Source: DATBDM01 sp034664425 (GTDB lineage: Bacteria > Actinomycetota > Thermoleophilia > Solirubrobacterales > Solirubrobacteraceae). From it: a stretch of 12,788 nucleotides of DNA. The translations under genes and the position numbers were made by a program. The stretch covers positions 1-12,788 of the forward strand of contig JAXDHR010000250.1 in the NCBI GenBank assembly GCA_034664425.1. Direction: 5' to 3'. The notes under the pieces were generated by a model. It saw only the letters and a list, made by a program, of their open reading frames with translations, was not told the DNA's origin and did not search any database. Position 1 is the first letter of the stretch. Every line of letters begins with the position of its first letter. This document shows positions 1-6,852 of the stretch, in pieces.

Positions 1-44
1 GCTCCGAGGTCGGCGGCTGCCGCCTCACCGGGCTCGACAACGAA

Positions 45-118
<74 letters not shown>

Positions 119-125
119 CTCGCAC

Positions 126-145
126 GGGCCCGCGGAAGCGGGCCC
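126..145 (+). terminator. GNRA-loop hairpin after tRNA-Ile, possible terminator
   Basis: A perfect 8-bp inverted repeat, GGGCCCGC / GCGGGCCC, flanks a GGAA loop, which fits the stable GNRA tetraloop pattern. It starts 8 bases after the tRNA and ends before the next small ORF. There is no T-tract, so it is either a U-tract-less terminator of the kind proposed for GC-rich actinobacteria or a stop for 3' trimming of the tRNA precursor. The structure is seen in the sequence; the role is inferred. Confidence 0.5.
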
Positions 146-165
146 TCGGCATGTCAGGAGGCGGC

Positions 166-297
166 ATGGCCAAGGTCTCGATCGACAGCAGGGTGCACCT
201 CTCGCCGACCGCCGAACGGGGCTTCGGACTCTCGGTCAACGCCATGCGCGGCAACCTCGCCGTCACCTTGACGGCGAACGGCGTCCTGATCGGCTGA
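166..297 (+). pseudogene. Truncated Ohr/OsmC-like remnant (43 aa)
   Basis: This short ORF has an AGGAGG ribosome site at 156-161 and ends in TGA. About 41 of its 43 codons end in G or C, like the real genes nearby. I read it as two pieces of an organic hydroperoxide resistance protein (Ohr, OsmC family). Residues 4-24 (VSIDS...RGFGLSV) resemble the Ohr stretch of the type VTAxVGIGP...GGFGLAV. Residues 25-36 (NAMRGNLAVTLT) resemble the C-terminal Ohr motif NATRGNIDVTLT. In a full Ohr of about 140 residues these are separated by roughly 30 residues including the CPYS segment. Here they are fused in frame, and the N-terminal half is absent. Both redox cysteines of the family are missing, so it cannot be an active peroxidase. 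It is either a decayed ohr with an internal deletion or a small protein derived from one. The resemblance is from memory of the family, not an alignment. Confidence 0.5.
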
Positions 298-305
298 GCG
301 CCGCG

Positions 306-1019
306 GTGGGCGAGGTCACGGTCCCGACGCCGGCCGGCCCGCTGCCGGCGTACCTCGCGGAACCGGACGCCGCGATCGCCGGGCCAAGAGCCGGCGTCGT
401 GGTCATGCACGAGCTGTTCGGGCTCACGGACGACATCCGCCGCTGGTGCGACCGCTTCGCGGGCGAGGGCTACACGGCGCTCGCGCCAGATCTGCTGCAT
501 TGGGGCGCGTCGCCGCGCTGCCTGCTGGCGGCATTTCGCGCCCTGCGCAGCGGTCACGGCCGCGCGCTGATCGAGATCGAGGCATGCCGAGACCACCTCG
601 GCGACCTGCCCGGAGCCAGCGGCCGCGTCGGCATCGCGGGCTTCTGCATGGGTGGCGGATTCGCCCTGCTGGCGGCGCCGCGCGGGTTCGCCGCCGCGGC
701 GCCGAACTACGCGCCGCTGCCCCCGGATCCGGACACGGCGCTGCGCGGTGCCTGCCCGATCGTGGCGAGCTACGGCGCCCGCGACCGGGGGCTGCGCGGC
801 GCGGCCGGCACGCTCTCGTCCGCGCTCGAGCGGCTCGGCGTCGAGCACGACGTCAAGGAGTACGCCGGCGCCAGTCATTCGTTCCTCAACGACCACGAAG
901 GCTGGATGGGCGCGACCGACCTGGTCACCGGGTTCCGTCACCACGAGGCCGCGGCGGAGGACGCCTGGGGTCGCATCCGGGGCTTCTTCGCCACGCATCT
1001 GCGCCCGGTCGCGACGTGA
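306..1019 (+). CDS. Dienelactone hydrolase family protein
   Basis: This 237-residue alpha/beta hydrolase is of normal length for the dienelactone hydrolase (DLH) family, which opens lactone or ester bonds such as carboxymethylenebutenolide in chlorocatechol breakdown. Visible family features are the VVVMHELFGL strand-turn with E36 (the Glu that pairs with the nucleophile in DLH), the nucleophile elbow GFCMGGG with C114, the acid D160 in YGARD, and H191 in GASHSFLND. The Cys-Asp-His triad is therefore complete. No signal peptide is seen, so it is probably cytoplasmic. The GTG at 306 is chosen because it lies 8 bases after the preceding stop and begins the first strand directly; its ribosome site is weak. 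No other aromatic-degradation genes are near, so the true substrate is unknown. It ends about 50 bases before the nuclease gene, which has its own promoter. Confidence 0.9.
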   Translation: MGEVTVPTPAGPLPAYLAEPDAAIAGPRAGVVVMHELFGLTDDIRRWCDRFAGEGYTALAPDLLHWGASPRCLLAAFRALRSGHGRALIEIEACRDHLGDLPGASGRVGIAGFCMGGGFALLAAPRGFAAAAPNYAPLPPDPDTALRGACPIVASYGARDRGLRGAAGTLSSALERLGVEHDVKEYAGASHSFLNDHEGWMGATDLVTGFRHHEAAAEDAWGRIRGFFATHLRPVAT

Positions 1020-1028
1020 GACCGGGCC

Positions 1029-1034
1029 TATACT
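1029..1034 (+). promoter_or_regulatory. -10 element of the bifunctional nuclease gene
   Basis: TATACT matches the bacterial -10 consensus closely and stands out in this GC-rich DNA. It sits just after the hydrolase stop and 34 bases before the GTG at 1069, giving a short leader that carries the ribosome site GTAGGAG (1054-1060). I see no good -35 hexamer. The surrounding 12 bases (1027-1038) are nearly identical to those in front of hemB. Confidence 0.55.
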
Positions 1035-1068
1035 GGAGCGCCCGGGCCCCGATGTAGGAGCGCCAGCA

Positions 1069-1557
1069 GTGCAGGAGATGGTCATCTACGGCGTGAGCTT
1101 CGACATGGTCGGCAAGCAGCCGATCGTGCTGCTCAAAGCCGTCGACACGAACAAGTTCCTGCCGATCTGGATCGGTCATCCGGAAGCGGCGGCGATCCTC
1201 ATGAAGCTCCAGGGCGCATCCACGCCCCGGCCGATGACCCACGACCTGCTCTTCGACATGCTCGGTGAGCTCGAGGTGAACTGCAGCCGCGTCTCGGTCA
1301 CCGAGCTGCGCGAGAACACCTTCTACGCGTCGATCACGCTGACGGTCAACGGCCGTGAGGTCGAGATCGACTCGCGTCCGAGCGATGCGCTGGCCTTGGC
1401 CGTGCGCTCCGGCGCGCCGATCTTCGCCGCCGAGGACGTGATCGCCGAGTCGGCGATCGAGTTCGAGCATGAGGTCGAGGACACCGAGGAGGTCGTCGAC
1501 AAGTTCAAGGAGTTCCTCGACCAGGTCTCGCCGGAGGACTTCGCCGGCGGGGAGTAG
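1069..1557 (+). CDS. Bifunctional nuclease family protein (DUF151)
   Basis: This 162-residue protein of the BFN/DUF151 family was named for plant and bacterial members reported to have both DNase and RNase activity. Conserved blocks are the opening VIYGVSFD, LPIWIGHPEA (about residues 27-36), RPMTHDLLFDML (about 48-59), the FYASITL strand and RPSDALALAVRSGAPIF (about 103-119). The acidic tail (EFEHEVEDTEEVVDKF) is typical of the actinobacterial single-domain form; no UVR motif is attached. The GTG at 1069 is preferred over the ATG at 1078 because GTAGGAG lies 8 bases before it, whereas the ATG directly abuts a GGAG. The gene has its own -10 box. It converges on ddl, with 16 bases between the stop codons and palindromes just beyond. 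Confidence 0.9.
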   Translation: MQEMVIYGVSFDMVGKQPIVLLKAVDTNKFLPIWIGHPEAAAILMKLQGASTPRPMTHDLLFDMLGELEVNCSRVSVTELRENTFYASITLTVNGREVEIDSRPSDALALAVRSGAPIFAAEDVIAESAIEFEHEVEDTEEVVDKFKEFLDQVSPEDFAGGE

Positions 1558-1573
1558 CAGCCGCGCCGGGGCT

Positions 1574-2539
1574 TCAGCGGGCGCCCGCCGGCCGGCGGGC
1601 CGCGCGGGTGACCGCGAGCTCGACGACGCGTGCGATCAGCTCGTCGAAGGAGATCCCGGCCGCCTCCGCGGCGAGTGGCAGCAGCGAGGTCTCGGTCAGG
1701 CCGGGGATCGCGTTGGCTTCGAGCACCGACAGCTCGCCCGAGCTCGCGTCGAGCATCAGGTCGACGCGGGCGAAGCCGTAGCACCCGAGGGTCGCGTAGG
1801 TGGCGAGCGCGAGCTCCTCGGCGCGCTCGGCGACTTCGGCGGGGACGTCGGCCGGGCAGGTGAAGCGCGTGCGGCCGATCTCGTAGCGCGCCTCGAAGTC
1901 GTAGTCGCCCGCGTCGGGGGTGGCCTCGACGAGCGGCAGCGCCTGCGGCCCCTCCGGCCCCTCGAGCACCGAGACCGCGATGTCGCGTCCCTCGACGTGG
2001 CGCTCGAGGAGGACCTTCGTGTCGTACGAGAACGCCGACACGATCGCCGCAGGCAGCTCGTCGGGCCGCCGCGCCAGCTTCAGCCCCAGCGCCGAGCCCT
2101 GCGCGGCCGGCTTGACGACGATCGGGAACGTGAGCGCCTGCTCGATCGCGGGCAGCGCCTTCGCCGCGCCGAGCTCGCCGAACGCCGCCTGGGCGAACGC
2201 GTGGAAGTCGGGCGTGGGGATCCCCGCGTCGCGCATCGCGTGCTTGGCGAGCACCTTGTCCATGCAGCGCTGGCATGCCGATGGGCCCGAGGCGGTGTAG
2301 GGCACGCCGAGCACCTCGAGCAGCTCCTGCACGGTGCCGTCCTCGCCGCCGCGTCCGTGCAGGGCGACGAAGGCGACGTCGGGCGGCTCGGCGCGAAGGC
2401 GGTCGACGAGGTCGGGCCCGACGTCGATCGGCACGACCGCGTGGCCGAGACGGACGAGCGCGTCCTCGACGCGCGCGCCCGACCGCAGCGAGACCTGGCG
2501 CTCGAGCGAGCGGCCGCCCTTGAGGACGGCGATCTTCAC
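1574..2539 (-). CDS. ddl: D-alanine--D-alanine ligase
   Basis: This 321-residue ATP-grasp ligase joins two D-alanines for peptidoglycan precursors in the cytoplasm. Visible family motifs are GGRSLERQVSLRSG (8-21, E13 being the D-Ala-binding Glu), ALHGRGGEDGTVQ (59-71), the MDK lysine K95, VVKPAAQGSALG (141-152) with ATP-binding K143, DYDFEARY (212-219, the loop whose Tyr favours D-Ala over D-lactate), ARVDLML (257-263, D260) and LEANAIPGLTETSLLP (273-288, with metal ligands E274 and N276). The GTG start shares GTGA with the aminotransferase stop, so the two genes are translationally coupled. Oddities are GSALG where GSSxG is usual, ANAIPG where VNTxPG is usual, and a CQRC pair (C89, C92) just before MDK. 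A D-Ala--D-Lac ligase is less likely. Confidence 0.93.
   Translation of the reverse strand: MKIAVLKGGRSLERQVSLRSGARVEDALVRLGHAVVPIDVGPDLVDRLRAEPPDVAFVALHGRGGEDGTVQELLEVLGVPYTASGPSACQRCMDKVLAKHAMRDAGIPTPDFHAFAQAAFGELGAAKALPAIEQALTFPIVVKPAAQGSALGLKLARRPDELPAAIVSAFSYDTKVLLERHVEGRDIAVSVLEGPEGPQALPLVEATPDAGDYDFEARYEIGRTRFTCPADVPAEVAERAEELALATYATLGCYGFARVDLMLDASSGELSVLEANAIPGLTETSLLPLAAEAAGISFDELIARVVELAVTRAARRPAGAR
1577..1600. terminator. Overlapping GC palindromes at a convergent junction
   Basis: A 12-bp perfect palindrome, GCGGGCGCCCGC (1577-1588), overlaps an 18-bp perfect palindrome (1583-1600). They lie 20 bases after the nuclease stop codon and inside the last codons of ddl on the other strand. 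They could fold as alternative hairpins and end the nuclease transcript. No T-tract follows. High GC makes palindromes common, so the terminator role is only inferred. Confidence 0.3.
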
Positions 2540-3897
2540 GATGCGCCGCCGCCGGCGCGGCGGCGCGCCAGGGGGACGACATTGCCCGGCTCGCCGTCCA
2601 CGCGCGGAGTCGGCGTCCGCGCGGGCGCCGCCGCGGCCTCAGACCCGGTCAGCGTCGAGAACAGCTCGATCTGCTCGTTCACGATCGTGCCGATCCGGCG
2701 GACGCCCTCGCGGATCTCGTCCTCGCCGACGCCGGAGAAGTTCAGCCGCATCTCGGATGCGCCGCGGCCGTCGAGGTACGCCCCGCGGCCGGGCACGAAG
2801 GCCACGTGCTCGCGCAGCGCGCGGGCCAGCAGGTCGGTGGTATCGATGAAATCCGGCAGCCGCGCCCAGACGAACAGGCCGCCCTGCGGATGCGTCCACG
2901 TCGCGGCCTGCGGCATGTGCTCGGCGAGCGCCTCGAGCATCACGTCGCGGCGGCGCCGGTAGAGATCGACGAGCGTGCGCAGATACGCGCGCCAGTCGCG
3001 CGCGGCGAAGTACGTCGCGACGAAGTACTGGGTGAACGACGCCGAGCACAGGTCGGCCGCCTGCTTGCCGAGGGTCAGCTTGGCCAGCACGGGATGCGGC
3101 GCGGCGGCCCAGCCCACGCGCAGGCCCGGCGAGAGGATCTTCGAGAACGTGCCGAGGTAGATCACGTACTCGCCGCCGTCGAGGTCGTACAGCGTCGGCA
3201 GGGGCGTGCCCTCGTAGCGCAGCAGTCCGTACGGGTTGTCCTCGAGCACGAGCAGCTCGCGCTCCTTCGCCAGCCGCACGAGCAGGCGCCGGCGCTCGAG
3301 CGACATCGTCACGCCGGCCGGATTCTGGAACGACGGGATCGTGTAGATGAACTTGGGCGTGCGGCCCTCGTGCGCGAGCCGGTCGAGCTGCGCCTCGAGC
3401 GCCTCGACGCGCATGCCGTCGTCATCCATCTCGATCTGGACCACGTCGGCCTGGTAGGAGCCGAAGACGGGCACGGCGCCGGGGTAGGTCGGGCCCTCGG
3501 CGAGGATCACGTCGCCCGGGTCGATCAGGGCACGGCAGACGAGGTCGATCACCTGCTGGCCGCCCGTGGTGACGAGCACGTCGTCGGTCTCGACCGTCAT
3601 CCCCTCGGCGGCCATCACCTCGACGATGCAGCGCTTGACCTCCTCGAGGCCCTCGGTGGCGCCGTACTGCAGCGCGGCGGCGGAGGACTCGGCGGCCATC
3701 CGCGCGGTCAGCGCAGCGAGGTCCTCGGCCGGGAAGGTGCTGGTGTCGGGGAGCCCGCCGGCGAGCGAGATGATGTCGGGCTGTGCGATCACGGACATCA
3801 GGTCGCGCATCGCCGAGGAGGTCATCCCCTGGGTACGGCGGGCGAACAGGCCCGCGTAGCGCTCGAGGTCGCGTGCGCTGGATCGCGACGTGCCCAT
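2536..3897 (-). CDS. PLP-dependent aminotransferase, class I/II (LysN/MocR-type)
   Basis: This is a fold-type I aminotransferase of about 453 residues resembling 2-aminoadipate aminotransferase (LysN) and the catalytic half of MocR regulators. Motifs are SLAGGLPDTSTFP (44-56), TTGGQQVIDL (110-119), PSFQNPAGV (188-196, N191), LEDNPYGLLRYEG (218-230, D220 and Y223 at the cofactor), YLGTFSKILSPGLRVGW (247-263, with K253 the PLP lysine) and MRLNFSG (383-389, R384 binding the substrate carboxylate). There is no N-terminal winged helix, so it is an enzyme and not a MocR regulator. The last 30 residues are a low-complexity Ala/Pro/Arg tail. I chose the ATG at 3897. An upstream in-frame ATG at 3951 would add 18 codons, five of which end in A or T, unlike the body of the gene. 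It overlaps ddl by four bases (GTGA). The substrate is unknown. Confidence 0.88.
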   Translation of the reverse strand: MGTSRSSARDLERYAGLFARRTQGMTSSAMRDLMSVIAQPDIISLAGGLPDTSTFPAEDLAALTARMAAESSAAALQYGATEGLEEVKRCIVEVMAAEGMTVETDDVLVTTGGQQVIDLVCRALIDPGDVILAEGPTYPGAVPVFGSYQADVVQIEMDDDGMRVEALEAQLDRLAHEGRTPKFIYTIPSFQNPAGVTMSLERRRLLVRLAKERELLVLEDNPYGLLRYEGTPLPTLYDLDGGEYVIYLGTFSKILSPGLRVGWAAAPHPVLAKLTLGKQAADLCSASFTQYFVATYFAARDWRAYLRTLVDLYRRRRDVMLEALAEHMPQAATWTHPQGGLFVWARLPDFIDTTDLLARALREHVAFVPGRGAYLDGRGASEMRLNFSGVGEDEIREGVRRIGTIVNEQIELFSTLTGSEAAAAPARTPTPRVDGEPGNVVPLARRRAGGGAS

Positions 3898-3942
3898 GCG
3901 AGGGGGTTCGCCGCCGGAGCCCGCGCCCCTTGGCGTCTTGTC

Positions 3943-3948
3943 TACAGT
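3943..3948 (+). promoter_or_regulatory. Putative -10 element for the DUF4126 gene
   Basis: TACAGT, 41 bases before the ATG at 3990, is the best -10-like hexamer in the divergent gap 3898-3989. On the minus strand a TACCGT (3969-3964) is a candidate only if the aminotransferase begins at 3951. The gap also contains the inverted repeat CCCCGC (3956-3961) / GCGGGG (3975-3980). No convincing -35 element is seen on either strand. Confidence 0.3.
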
Positions 3949-3989
3949 CATGCGACCCCGCGCACGGTATCGCGGCGGGGCACGCGAAC

Positions 3990-4580
3990 ATGCACTTCGT
4001 CTTCGACCTCCTCCAAGGGCTCGGCATCGCCGCGGCGATCGGCATCCGGCCGTTCCTGCCCGTCGTGCTGGCCGGCGCCCTGGCCGCCGGCAACACGGGG
4101 CTCGACTTCGACGGGACGAGCTTCGCCTTCCTCGAGCAGTGGTGGTTCTGGGTGCTCGTGCTCGTCGTCGTGCTCGGCCTGGATCTCGCGCTACGGCGTC
4201 GTGGCAGCGATACTCCTGATCTCGGTCTGCTGGAATGGGCGCTCGCCGGCGTGGCGATCGCCCTCGGTGCCCTGGAGGCTGCGGGATCGCTCGCGGATCG
4301 CGACTACCCGTGGATCGTGGGACTGCTGGCCGGCGCCGCCGTCGCGCTGCTCGGCTTCCTCGCGACACGGTCGCTGTTCGGCCGAGTCCGGCGCCGCCTG
4401 GACCGCGAGGCCGCGGCGGCGCTGCCCTACTACGGCGAGGGCGTCGCGCTGCTCGCCGCGGGCGCGTCGATCCTCTTCCCGCCGCTCGCCATCCTCGTCA
4501 TCGCCGGCCTCGTGTGGCTGCTCGCCGGCGGTCGCCGCCGCGCCGGCGAGAAGTACGCCGGCCTGCGCATCCTGCGCTGA
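3990..4580 (+). CDS. DUF4126-like integral membrane protein
   Basis: This 196-residue hydrophobic protein has about five or six membrane segments: roughly residues 5-33 (containing GIAAAIGIRPFLP), 48-65 (FWVLVLVVVLGLDLAL), 81-97, 104-122 and 145-180. The Gly-rich opening helix ending in RPFLP and the closing GEKYAGLRIL motif resemble the DUF4126 family of bacterial inner-membrane proteins of unknown function. The match is by general pattern, not alignment. The ATG at 3990 is the first possible start in frame; only a weak GGGG lies ahead of it. It ends 10 bases before the phosphodiesterase gene, so the two are probably one operon. It starts divergently from the aminotransferase gene. Its biochemical role is unknown. 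Confidence 0.7.
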   Translation: MHFVFDLLQGLGIAAAIGIRPFLPVVLAGALAAGNTGLDFDGTSFAFLEQWWFWVLVLVVVLGLDLALRRRGSDTPDLGLLEWALAGVAIALGALEAAGSLADRDYPWIVGLLAGAAVALLGFLATRSLFGRVRRRLDREAAAALPYYGEGVALLAAGASILFPPLAILVIAGLVWLLAGGRRRAGEKYAGLRILR

Positions 4581-4590
4581 GGACGGCCGC

Positions 4591-6069
4591 GTGGACCGCA
4601 AGAAGCTCGTCCTCGCCGTCATCGACGCCATGAAGCCCGCGATGCTCGAGCGGGTGATCGCCGCCGGGCGCGCGCCCGCGCTGGCGCTGCTGATCGAGCG
4701 CGGCCAGCGGGTCGACGACTGCGTCGCCGCGTTCCCGTCGGTCACGCCGGTGTGCGCCGCGTCGATCGCGACCGGTACCGCACCCGACCGCCACGAGATC
4801 CCGGCGATGAACTGGTACCACCGCGGCGAGGGGCGCTACGTCGAGTACGGCACGAGCTTCAAGGCGTCGCAGGCCTTCGGCTTCCGCCAGTCGCTGACCG
4901 ACACGATCTACAACATGAACCTCGAGCACCTCTCGCACGACGTCAAGACCGTGTTCGAGTCGCTCGACGACGCCGACGTGCGCACCGCCGGTACCACCTA
5001 CCTGATGTACCGCGGGCGCCACCGCCACGAGGTCTCGGGCGACACCGCGCTGACGCGGCTCGCCTCGACGGTGTTCCGCCACGCGGTCTACGGTCCGCGC
5101 GAGCTCTTCTACGCCGACATCTTCGCGTCGCGCAAGACGCCGTGCCGCTCGCAGCTGGGGCTGCCCGGCGTCCGCGACCAGCACTCAGGCTGCGTCGCCG
5201 AGTTCCTCGTCGAGCAGGACCTCTTCGATTTCCTCCTGCTCTCGCTGCCCGACAACGACACCCACTCGCACAAGAACGGGCCTGCCGCGCAGGTCGAGTC
5301 GCTGGCCGAGGCGGATCGCCAGATCATGCGCATGATGGACGCGGCGGGCGGCGCGGACGCGTTCCTCGAGGGCCACGCGATGATCGTCTGCTCCGACCAC
5401 TCGCAGTCCGCCGTCGAGGAGCCGATCGACCTCTTCCGCGCCTTCGACGGTTTCGGGGTGCTCCCGGCGGGCCGGCGTCCGGACGAGGGCGCCGAGATCG
5501 CGGTCTGCCCCAACTCGCGCGCGGCGCAGGTCTACGTGCTCGACCGCCGCCGCCGCCGCGCCCTCGTGCCGCGGATCGAGCGCACGCTGCTCTCGCTCGA
5601 GGGCGTCGACGTCGTCGTGCGCCGCTCGGACCACCCCGACGGCGAGGCGCTGATCCGCGGCGAGCGCGACGGCGCCGTCGGCGAGGTCCGGTTCTCCCCG
5701 CGTGGCGACCTCGAGGACCTGCGCGGTCGCCGCTGGCGCGTCGAGGGCGACCTCGACCTGCTCGGGCTCGAGGTGCACGGCGGGCGCGTCGCGTCGGCGA
5801 CCTACCCCGACGCGCTCGGGCGCGCATGGGATGCGCTCGGCTGCCGGACCGCGGGCGAGGTGCTCGTCTCGGCCCGGCCCGGCTTCGAGTTCACCGATTG
5901 GGGCGGCTCGCATCACGCGGGCGGCGGCTCGCACGGCTCGCTGCACGCCAACGACTCGCTCGGCGGCCTGATCTGGTGCGGCACGGGACCCGACGCCTCG
6001 GCCCGCGAGCAGTGGACCCTGCGCGACGTCGTCCCGATGATCCTCGAGCACTTCGGCGTCGCGGCCTGA
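4591..6069 (+). CDS. Alkaline phosphatase superfamily / nucleotide pyrophosphatase-type phosphodiesterase
   Basis: This 492-residue protein has the type I phosphodiesterase/nucleotide pyrophosphatase layout, a two-zinc hydrolase. Motifs are VLAVIDAM (D12, metal), FPSVTPVCAASIATGTAPDRH (the nucleophile is probably T52), LPDNDTHSH (219-227, metal ligands from D221/D223 and H225/H227), CSDHSQS (267-273, D269 and H270) and the C-terminal GGGSHGSLHANDS (444-456) carrying the last histidine ligand. A large cap with unusual sequence lies between the nucleophile and the DxxxH motif. There is no signal peptide, so it is probably cytoplasmic, unlike many family members. The GTG at 4591 is preceded by a GAGGA-like site overlapping the upstream stop codon. 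It follows the DUF4126 gene by 10 bases and converges on ymdB, with three bases between the stop codons. The substrate cannot be told; phosphodiester or pyrophosphate compounds are the family norm. Confidence 0.85.
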   Translation: MDRKKLVLAVIDAMKPAMLERVIAAGRAPALALLIERGQRVDDCVAAFPSVTPVCAASIATGTAPDRHEIPAMNWYHRGEGRYVEYGTSFKASQAFGFRQSLTDTIYNMNLEHLSHDVKTVFESLDDADVRTAGTTYLMYRGRHRHEVSGDTALTRLASTVFRHAVYGPRELFYADIFASRKTPCRSQLGLPGVRDQHSGCVAEFLVEQDLFDFLLLSLPDNDTHSHKNGPAAQVESLAEADRQIMRMMDAAGGADAFLEGHAMIVCSDHSQSAVEEPIDLFRAFDGFGVLPAGRRPDEGAEIAVCPNSRAAQVYVLDRRRRRALVPRIERTLLSLEGVDVVVRRSDHPDGEALIRGERDGAVGEVRFSPRGDLEDLRGRRWRVEGDLDLLGLEVHGGRVASATYPDALGRAWDALGCRTAGEVLVSARPGFEFTDWGGSHHAGGGSHGSLHANDSLGGLIWCGTGPDASAREQWTLRDVVPMILEHFGVAA

Positions 6070-6072
6070 CGC

Positions 6073-6852
6073 TCAGCCCTCGAGCGGGCGCAGGATCGGC
6101 TCGATCGAGTCGGCGCGGCGGCGCTGCGTGGCCCGGATCAGGACCGCGTTGATCCACGGGTCCTCCTCGGCGGCGTCGTAGCGCATCGGCATGTGCGTGC
6201 GCATCGAGGCGATCGACTGCTCCCGGCGCACCCCGATGACGCCGCTGCGCGCCCCGGTCATGCCGACGTCGGTGATGTAGGCCGTCCCCTGCGGGAGCAC
6301 GCGGGCGTCGGCCGTGGGGACGTGCGTGTGCGTGCCGACCACGGCGGTCACGCGCCCGTCGAGGTACCAGCCGAGCGCGATCTTCTCGCTCGTCGCCTCG
6401 GCGTGCATGTCGACGAGCACGTGGTCGGCGCCCTCGACCTCGCGCAGCGCCTCGTCGATCGCCACGAGCGCCGGGGAGCCGGCCTGCATGTGCAGGTTGC
6501 CGGAGAGGTTCACCACGCCGAGCGTGACGCCTCCGTGCTCGACGACCGTCGAGCCGTGACCAGGCTGGGTGCGCAGGAAGTTGGCCGGACGCAGGATGTT
6601 GCGCTGCTCGTCGAGGTAGGGCCATACCTCGCGCTGCCTGTAGGTGTGGTTGCCGAGCGTGATCACGTCGACGCCGAGGCGGAACATCTCGTCCGCCTCC
6701 TTGGGGGTGATCCCGAGTCCTCCGGCGGCGTTCTCGCCGTTGACGACGACGAAGTCCGCGCCGAGCTCCTCGCGCAGCGCGGGCACGAGCTCGCGCACCA
6801 CCCGCCGGCCGGCCCGCGCGACGACGTCGCCGAGGAACAGGATCGCGGGCAC
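6073..6852 (-). CDS. ymdB: YmdB-family metallophosphoesterase (TIGR00282)
   Basis: This 259-residue calcineurin-like phosphoesterase belongs to the YmdB/DR1281 group, whose members hydrolyse 2',3'-cyclic nucleotides and affect biofilm and motility decisions in Bacillus. Metal-site residues are all present: FLGDVVARAGRR (D9), VVNGENAAGG (E40, N41), ITLGNHTY (N68, H69), VDMHAEATSEK (H150) and GTHTHVPTAD (H175, H177). The family usually has GNHxWD in the fourth motif; here it is GNHTYRQ. I start it at GTG 6852, giving MPAILFLGDVV, which matches the family opening. An ATG at 6882 would add ten unrelated residues and overlap the divergent AI-2E gene. A TAGCCT -10-like box 7 bases upstream implies a leaderless message. 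The usual partner RNase Y is not in the window. Confidence 0.9.
   Translation of the reverse strand: MPAILFLGDVVARAGRRVVRELVPALREELGADFVVVNGENAAGGLGITPKEADEMFRLGVDVITLGNHTYRQREVWPYLDEQRNILRPANFLRTQPGHGSTVVEHGGVTLGVVNLSGNLHMQAGSPALVAIDEALREVEGADHVLVDMHAEATSEKIALGWYLDGRVTAVVGTHTHVPTADARVLPQGTAYITDVGMTGARSGVIGVRREQSIASMRTHMPMRYDAAEEDPWINAVLIRATQRRRADSIEPILRPLEG

Noticed and set aside
1..44. Possible upstream gene tail or hairpin (GGCGGC/GCCGCC at 12-24)
   Set aside because: The hairpin would leave only a 3-base loop and none of the three frames reads as a recognisable protein end; too short to support a feature.
2806..4590. Upstream extension of the phosphodiesterase frame
   Set aside because: It runs antisense through the aminotransferase and across the DUF4126 gene; the family N-terminus begins at the GTG at 4591.
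5540..5570. Run of CGC-type codons giving an Arg-rich stretch in the phosphodiesterase
   Set aside because: It is a short low-complexity stretch within a normal coding sequence, not a tandem repeat with function.
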